From DATLBY01 sp035526665 (GTDB lineage: Bacteria > Acidobacteriota > Terriglobia > Bryobacterales > Bryobacteraceae): a stretch of DNA of 11,109 bases. Location: the NCBI GenBank assembly GCA_035526665.1, contig DATLBY010000290.1, positions 1 through 11,109 of the forward strand. The letters are read 5' to 3'. Positions within the stretch are counted from its first letter, which is position 1. Each line of letters starts with the position of its first letter. This document shows, in pieces, positions 6,999-11,109 of this stretch. The notes under the pieces were generated by a model. That model had not been told where the DNA came from and made no database searches. It saw only the letters and a program-made list of their open reading frames with translations. A program made the translations under genes and the position numbers.

Positions 6999-7620
6999 AA
7001 CCTTCGGAAACATCGGGGCTTCCTGCACCGCTCGTTTCACCTGGTCCTCCGGCCTTGTTCGGAGAGCCGCCAGCATGAGTTCGCCCAATCCCCGTAATCG
7101 CGCTTCGTATCGCATCTCCAGACCCGGCGATGCACCATCGTCCAGCAGCCTTTGCAATCCAGTCAAATAGCCATGCAGACGATCTCCACTGGAAACATTC
7201 ACGGCGGCGATGAAGTCCGTTTCCGCCCGAAGCTCGGCCGAGCGCAAACGAAAGCGGCCGGCCAAATCCGCCCCGCAAAACGTCCATCCTCGAACACCAC
7301 CCAATCGGGCGCGATGTGTACCACTCGCGGCCTCGTGAATGCCGGCAGCGTCGTCTCGATCTGCGTGGCGAGGTCTGCGGACGCAAATGGCGGCAGCTTA
7401 TCGTATGTGATCAAGTGATTAGCATCCTCACGGGACAGACAAAAATGGTCTCCTGGGAAGCGAGCGTACTGATATTCCAGGATGTGCACCCCTCCCACGT
7501 CATTCCCGATTTGGTAGCGTACTACAAACGAAATTACCCGTTCGCTAGATTCGTTTTTAAGGATCACCGCAGGTGCATATTCGATTCTTTGCGCCGGAGT
7601 TGGCATTCATGGTCCAGCCC
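6999..7620 (-). repeat. Direct repeat unit 1 of a dispersed duplication (pairs with 10208-10946)
   Basis: Similarity to the right copy runs from AACCTTCGGAAACATC to ATTCATGGTCCAGCCC. In the best block (about 7233-7430 against 10430-10630) roughly nine of ten bases match by eye, including a run of more than 30 identical bases just before the copy 1 frameshift. Both copies have the same orientation. Confidence 0.85.
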
Positions 7621-7637
7621 GGAATCCCACCGCTAAA

Positions 7638-7669
7638 AGAATAGCTGCTGTCTTCCTCGCCGCTATTCT
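7638..7669 (-). terminator. Weak candidate terminator after the alpha/beta hydrolase
   Basis: On the minus strand AGAATAGC and GCTATTCT form an 8-base stem with a 16-base loop, and TTT follows the stem. It lies about 70 bases after the hydrolase stop. The stem is AT-rich and the loop large, so confidence is low. The rest of 7607-7737 shows no gene. Confidence 0.3.
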
Positions 7670-7737
7670 CGGTCCAAACTATCTCACATCTCAATTGATG
7701 CCCTGCCAGTCGGGACGTGTTGTAAACAATTGAGTAA

Positions 7738-8868
7738 CTACTGGCGTATCAGAGGAAGCACCCGCGCCCTGAGCTCCTTCAGAAACTCGTCCTGCTTTGT
7801 GAACACGGCAAAATGGCCTGCCCCTTCAATAGTGGCGAAAGCTTTGCGGGGAGCATGTATTGAACTCAGGTAGATTTTGGCCAGACTCGTCGGCGTGGTG
7901 AAATCCTCGGCGCCCTGGATGACGAACACGGGCATGGCGAATTCACCTCCGAGGAGCTTTGGATCGAGCACCGAGGTCTGAGGAACGAGGCGCTCGCCGC
8001 TCACGTTCTGTCCCTCAAACCAGTCGTTAATGTCGCTCAGCGAGTACCCGGGCGCGGTAAGCGCGAACCCCATCATGGAAGCAATAAATACATCCCCTCC
8101 TTCAAACAGATTCGCCCATCTCCGTTGGACCGCGAAGCCCTTTCCGTCTTTATATGGCGGTGGGCCAACTTCCTTCAGTTCTTGAAGCGCCCGAGCATTG
8201 CGTTCGCGGGAGGCCTTTTCCACAAGGGCTGCGTACGCGACTGCGTAATTTCGACGAGGATCGGCAACCTGACCAGTCCCCACGAACGCATAGAAAAGTT
8301 CCGGCCGCTTCTTCGCCATGAATACTCCCAAGGTGGAGCCCCAGGAATGCCCGACGAGAACGATTCTTTCCTTCTGCAACTTCTTCGACAACAGTTCCGC
8401 AAGCTCGACCCCATCTTGAACCATCCGCTCAACGGTGATGGTGGAGGCGACCGCCGCGCCGTTTCGTCCCAACGTTTTTCCGGCACCCCGCTGGTCCCAT
8501 TGAACAACGGTGAAATACTTCAGCCAATTGCGAAAACCGGCGTACCCCCACGGATTGGTCGCATCGCCGGGACCTCCATGTAAGAGCAGCAGCACGGGGT
8601 TGTTGCGGTTTTCGCCGCGAATCGTGATCCATTGCTCGATGCCGCCGATCCTCACATAAGTCGCTTGGTCAATTGCGTTGGGAGTGGTGACCGCATAATC
8701 CCGCGCGTTGCGGGTGCGTAAGAACGTCAGCGCAGAGTCCAGCTTCTGGAATTCGACCGCTTTTGATCGGCCGAAGGGTGCCTCCTGCGCCTGCAACAAG
8801 GCGACTGCGCCGGAAATGAATACGAGAGCGGTGGTGCAGCGCAACGTCATGGAAGGATTGACAATCAT
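7738..8868 (-). CDS. Secreted alpha/beta hydrolase, prolyl aminopeptidase (S33)-like
   Basis: A 376-residue alpha/beta-fold hydrolase. A signal peptide covers about residues 1-27 (TALVFISGAVALLQA). The HGGPG oxyanion motif (97-101) and the WDQRGAGKT stretch (124-132) are characteristic of proline iminopeptidase-like enzymes. The nucleophile is Ser175 in GHSWGS, the acid is probably Asp322 in QGAEDFTTP, and the base is His352 in GAGHFA, so the triad looks complete. A lid region covers about 195-300. Such enzymes remove N-terminal residues from peptides or hydrolyse esters; the substrate here is unknown. ATGs at codons 1 and 7 both suit a signal peptide, and no clear Shine-Dalgarno sequence is seen. 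TATACC lies only about 12 bases before the ATG, so a leaderless transcript is conceivable. It is the only intact gene in the decayed zone. Confidence 0.9.
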   Translation of the reverse strand: MIVNPSMTLRCTTALVFISGAVALLQAQEAPFGRSKAVEFQKLDSALTFLRTRNARDYAVTTPNAIDQATYVRIGGIEQWITIRGENRNNPVLLLLHGGPGDATNPWGYAGFRNWLKYFTVVQWDQRGAGKTLGRNGAAVASTITVERMVQDGVELAELLSKKLQKERIVLVGHSWGSTLGVFMAKKRPELFYAFVGTGQVADPRRNYAVAYAALVEKASRERNARALQELKEVGPPPYKDGKGFAVQRRWANLFEGGDVFIASMMGFALTAPGYSLSDINDWFEGQNVSGERLVPQTSVLDPKLLGGEFAMPVFVIQGAEDFTTPTSLAKIYLSSIHAPRKAFATIEGAGHFAVFTKQDEFLKELRARVLPLIRQ

Positions 8869-8970
8869 AATAATGGTATAGGAGTTCCATCAAGTGCTAC
8901 AACACTGGTTCGCGTGACCGTCCACGCACTGCTTAAGACCGCCGGATGCAACGAAGTACGAGATTACGCC

Positions 8971-9932
8971 TTACTCCATCTTCCGTAAGCCCGGTCCGCA
9001 AAGCGGAACATTCGGCCGGCCGCGCGCCGCGTCTACGACTGCGCGGATCGCGTCGACCACCACATGTGGCTGAGAGATTTCGCTACGGCGTGACCCGATT
9101 CTTCGGCAGTGATGAGGCACCCGCGCTCCGACAGGCTGGCCTGGTCACGTTGCAGAGCTCGCCACCCCGCGTTTACCCCCCCGCCCGCCCATCACGACGA
9201 TCAACGGAAGCGTGAGCTTACGGCGAGTGGCCTTGACCTCGGCCACACTGTCCCGAATATGAATGATCTCGTCCGCTGCCGCTTGCGCGCCTGCGGCACG
9301 GAAGGCTGTCGCTTGTGCAAACTTACGTAGGGATGGTTCCAACATGTCTGGCATGTGGCCGAAAGACACGCCGAGCAGTCGAAGTGCGCCGATCGAAGAG
9401 AGAAGAGGCACAAAGGGAGCCATTTGCGGAACCTGGTGGTCCTATTCTTCGTGGGTCGCATCGACCAGCACGAGACCTGCCGCGCGCTCGCCCTGTTCCG
9501 ATGCAAACACGCGTACCACCAAGCCACCTAGAGAGGCGCCAACCAGAACCACGGGTCCGCGCTGCGGTCCAGCAGTTGCGCAAGCTCGCGCGCCATGCGG
9601 CCTGCCGTGCGCGGCGACGGCCCTGGATCGCTGTAGGCCATCCCAGCCCCGTCATACGAACAAACGCGTGTGAATTGAGGTACTGCAGGCTGAACCAAGC
9701 CCCAGCCAACGCTTGAGCCACCAAGCCCGGTTTCAAGAATGACCGAAGGTGCTCCCGTACCGCTGCACCAGATATGAAGTCTGTGCCCCCCAACGTCCAC
9801 GAGTCGTCCCGGTGCTGGAGTCGCGCTCAATTCGTTGCGAGTCGCCATCCATTGATAGGTTGCCCCGGTTAATACAGCAACGATGAGCAAACCGAAGAGC
9901 CCGATGAGAATGCGCTTGCCCCAACGCAACAT
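8971..9932 (-). pseudogene. Alpha/beta hydrolase pseudogene (three frameshifts and one nonsense codon)
   Basis: The gene starts well: AGGAGG 6 bases before ATG 9932, a membrane anchor (ILIGLFGLLIVAVLTGA), then GRLVDVGGHRLHIWCSG, LETGLGG and SYDGAGMAYSD. Near 9551-9562 one base is lost. The next frame continues with PVVLVGASLGGLVVRVF (nucleophile motif GASLG at 9526-9540) and LVLVDATHEE, then an in-frame TAG at 9442-9444, and on through MAPFVPLLSSIGALRL to LPLIVVMGGRG. At the seven-G run (9176-9182) one extra base shifts the frame again to GWRALQRDQASLSERG and ESGHAV (catalytic His codon 9090-9092). A base lost near 9081-9084 leads to ISQPHVVVDAIRAVVDAARG and a TAA at 8971-8973. Reconstructed, it would be about 320 residues. 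It is a different subfamily from the intact hydrolase downstream. Confidence 0.85.
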
Positions 9933-9938
9933 GTCGAA

Positions 9939-9944
9939 CCTCCT
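9939..9944 (-). promoter_or_regulatory. Shine-Dalgarno sequence of the broken hydrolase
   Basis: AGGAGG on the minus strand, 6 bases before the ATG at 9932, fixes the start of the former gene. Its preservation suggests that decay of the reading frame is recent. Confidence 0.7.
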
Positions 9945-10168
9945 GTGCGAGGCAACCGGGTATCGGTCAATAGTCGGACTGATGCCCGCGTCGCGTCGTA
10001 CACATCACGCTCTGCTGCGTTCTGAGCTGCGTCAGTTCGGGCAGAAGCCGTGATCGCCTTGCTGAGATAGACACCAAATGCCGCACGGCGGTTCCCGATT
10101 GGTCCGGCCTGCAATCGCGTTTCGTCATCGGAAGACAGTGGCTCTTCGCCCTTGATCCTGTGTGTGCA
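9945..10168 (-). other. Spacer with no recognised gene
   Basis: Between the two pseudogenes one minus-strand frame is open from about 10168 through this spacer and on into the hydrolase start. It has only a TTG (10114) as a possible early start and reads QAGPIGNRRAAFGVYLSKAI and onwards. It has no ribosome binding site and no recognisable motif. It may be a remnant of another lost gene, or chance. Confidence 0.4.
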
Positions 10169-10946
10169 TTACAGATCCACCGGGTCAGGTCCTTCTAATT
10201 TTTTATGAACCTTCGGAAACATCAGGGATTGGCTCATCGAGAGTTTTACTTCGTCCTCTGGCGAGGTACGGAGAGCCGCCAGCATGCGTTCTCCCAACTC
10301 TCGTAAGCGAGCTTCGTAATGCGGCGGGTCCTCCCCCTCAGCCGGCCTTTGCAATCCCATTAAATATGCTTGCAGGCGATCTCCACTAGAAGCATTGACG
10401 GCCGCGATGAAGTCCCTCTCAGCGCGAAACTCGGCCGAGCGCAAACGAAAGCGGCCGGCCAAATCCCGCCCCGCGAAACGTCCATCCTCGAACACCACCG
10501 AATCGAGCGCGATGTGTACCACTCGCGGCCTCGTGAATGTCGGCAGCGTCCTCTCGATCTGACGTAGCGAGGTCTGCCGACGAAAATGGCGGCAGCTTAC
10601 CGTAGGTGATCAAGCGATTCAGCATCCTCACGGGACAGATAAAAAAAGTCCTTTCCGGACCAAGCATGTGCTGGTATTCCTGGATGTGCGCGATCACCCG
10701 GCCCCGGTCATTCTCGATCTGGTACCGGACGACGAATGAAATAACGCGTTCACTAGATTCGTTTTTCAGGATCACCGCTTACGGCAGCACGCGTGCAATC
10801 TGGTCCGCGAATCCCGCGCTCGAGAGTTTGCGCAATTCCGCGGCGAAGTCCGGAGCCCTTGGCACGATCATCCGGACGGAAGCATCGCCCTCCAAAGGTG
10901 CGTATTCGATTCTTTGCGCGCCAAAGCAAGATTCATGGTCTAGCCC
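10169..10946 (-). pseudogene. Decayed copy 2 of the unrecognised duplicated gene (in-frame stop and frameshift)
   Basis: Homology to copy 1 starts near 10946. The reading frame holding AQRIEYAPLEGDASVRMIV continues for 38 codons that copy 1 lacks, then meets a TAA at 10779-10781 directly before AVILKNESSERVISFVVRYQI. No ATG in this frame is seen upstream; the ATG present (MNLALARKE) is out of frame. An extra A at 10562 relative to copy 1 shifts the frame within ADLATQIE. The continuation, VHIALDSVVFEDGRFAGRDLAGRF, is intact here where copy 1 is broken. The end is MFPKVHKKLEGPDPVDL and a TAA at 10169-10171. A GTG at 10775 could start a shortened product, but the frameshift would still break it. 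Function unknown. The two copies carry different lesions, so each helps to reconstruct the other. Confidence 0.8.
10208..10946 (-). repeat. Direct repeat unit 2 of a dispersed duplication (pairs with 6999-7620)
   Basis: The more complete of two same-orientation copies. It differs from unit 1 mainly by 117 bases at 10779-10895 that unit 1 lacks, plus scattered substitutions and small indels. Outside these limits the flanks do not match. Confidence 0.85.
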
Positions 10947-11056
10947 TCATGCCCAACATATGATCACACCGAATTCACGCCTCAATCTCCAGCACCCTCA
11001 GCCACTTAGACTCTCCTCCCCCGATTTCCTCATAAACCGCGTGCTACCCCTTTGGA

Positions 11057-11075
11057 TAGGCTCCCCTAGAGCCTA
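11057..11075 (+). promoter_or_regulatory. Perfect 7-base hairpin just before a ribosome binding site
   Basis: TAGGCTC and GAGCCTA enclose the loop CCCTA. The stem ends one base before the AGGAG of the plus-strand gene, so folding could limit ribosome access. No T-run follows, so it is not an obvious terminator. The spacer 10947-11056 otherwise shows no gene. Confidence 0.4.
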
Positions 11076-11076
11076 C

Positions 11077-11081
11077 AGGAG
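11077..11081 (+). promoter_or_regulatory. Shine-Dalgarno AGGAG of the right-edge gene
   Basis: AGGAG followed by 7 bases and then ATG. This supports 11089 as a true start on the plus strand. Confidence 0.65.
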
Positions 11082-11088
11082 AATCACC

Positions 11089-11109
11089 ATGGCCTCAGCC
11101 GCACAGATC
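11089..11109 (+). CDS. Start of a plus-strand gene (MASAAQI...), cut by the window edge
   Basis: Only seven codons are inside the window: Met-Ala-Ser-Ala-Ala-Gln-Ile. The strong Shine-Dalgarno sequence with ideal spacing supports a real start. From memory, the opening resembles short basic proteins common in Acidobacteriota that begin like 'MxSxxQIxANRRNAQKSTGP'. Seven residues cannot prove this. It is the only plus-strand gene in the window and diverges from the decayed copy 2. Confidence 0.5.

Larger units (their letters stand above)
6921..7606 (-). pseudogene. Decayed copy 1 of an unrecognised duplicated gene (frameshift and internal deletion)
   Basis: Reading begins at ATG 7606 (MPTPAQRIEYAP) and is in the correct frame to about 7270. 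One C is missing in the run at 7268-7269 compared with copy 2 (10465-10467). The frame then shifts, giving a spurious ending, while the true continuation (DLAGRFRLRSAELRAE...) lies in the next frame. Compared with copy 2 it also lacks 39 codons right after RIEYAP, an in-frame 117-base deletion near 7570. The predicted protein would have beta-strand-like segments first (AVILKNESSERVISFVVRYQI) and a helical end (YEARLRGLGELMLAAL). No catalytic motif is visible and I do not recognise the family. The last codons run into the REP-like hairpin, so the original C-terminus is probably gone. Its neighbour upstream is the intact hydrolase. Confidence 0.8.

Noticed and set aside
6570..7097. 175-codon plus-strand open frame
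   Set aside because: It crosses the permease 1 start, the REP-like hairpins and the broken copy 1; it has no protein-like pattern and is a shadow.
7607..7737. Open minus-strand frame between the hydrolase and copy 1 (reads RCEIVWTENSGEE)
   Set aside because: It looks protein-like for a short way but has no start codon, and 130 bases without a stop is expected by chance at this GC content.
8125..8583. 152-codon plus-strand open frame inside the intact hydrolase
   Set aside because: It is antisense to a gene with a complete catalytic triad and has no ribosome site or recognisable domain.
8854..8910. Leaderless promoter (TTGTAG, 16 bases, TATACC) for the intact hydrolase
   Set aside because: The -35 match is poor and the position is only suggestive, so I do not call it as a feature.
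8912..8927. GCGTG/CACGC stem between the two hydrolases as a terminator
   Set aside because: The stem is only 5 bases and no T-run follows on either strand.
6999..10946. The duplicated copies as terminal repeats of a transposon
   Set aside because: They are coding-derived, in direct orientation, several hundred bases long, have no transposase between them, and no target-site duplication is visible.

Overview
The window looks like chromosomal DNA from a high-GC bacterium, most likely an Acidobacteriota member of the Solibacter/Bryobacter type. This placement is inference from protein style only: the membrane sensor N-terminus, the S8 peptidase with a WGT-repeat tail, the 'VSVGQAQR' ABC signature, and a final start reading MASAAQI. 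Nearly every gene lies on the minus strand, so biological order runs from high to low coordinates.

Layout, low to high. 1-681: N-terminal membrane part of a truncated protein, probably an HD-GYP or GGDEF signalling protein. 682-809: a spacer with a near-perfect Shine-Dalgarno sequence, an 8-codon mini-ORF and a small hairpin. 810-2525: a secreted subtilisin-like (S8) peptidase ending in nine tandem AMWGT(A/S) units. 2526-2632: a spacer with two abutting palindromes. 2633-6784: a tightly coupled four-gene ABC importer operon of the peptide/nickel (Dpp/Opp) type. It is transcribed permease 1, permease 2, solute-binding protein, single ATPase, with start/stop overlaps. 6785-6985: two REP-like GGGGACAGTT hairpins preceded by a short duplicated flank.

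6921-10946 is an accessory-looking zone with much gene decay. Two paralogous copies of an unrecognised gene lie in the same orientation about 3.2 kb apart. Each is broken by different single-base indels; copy 1 also lacks a 117-base in-frame segment, and copy 2 carries an in-frame stop. Between them are one intact secreted alpha/beta hydrolase (7738-8868) and one alpha/beta hydrolase pseudogene (8971-9932) with three frameshifts and a nonsense codon. At the right edge (11089-11109) a plus-strand gene begins behind a strong ribosome binding site and a hairpin.

Functionally, the importer and the secreted peptidase could together support scavenging of extracellular protein or peptide, but only their adjacency supports this. 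I see no convincing new multi-gene system. The most useful observations are the duplicated and independently broken gene pair, the REP-like doublet beside it, the repeat tail of the peptidase, and the mini-ORF with an exceptionally strong ribosome binding site.
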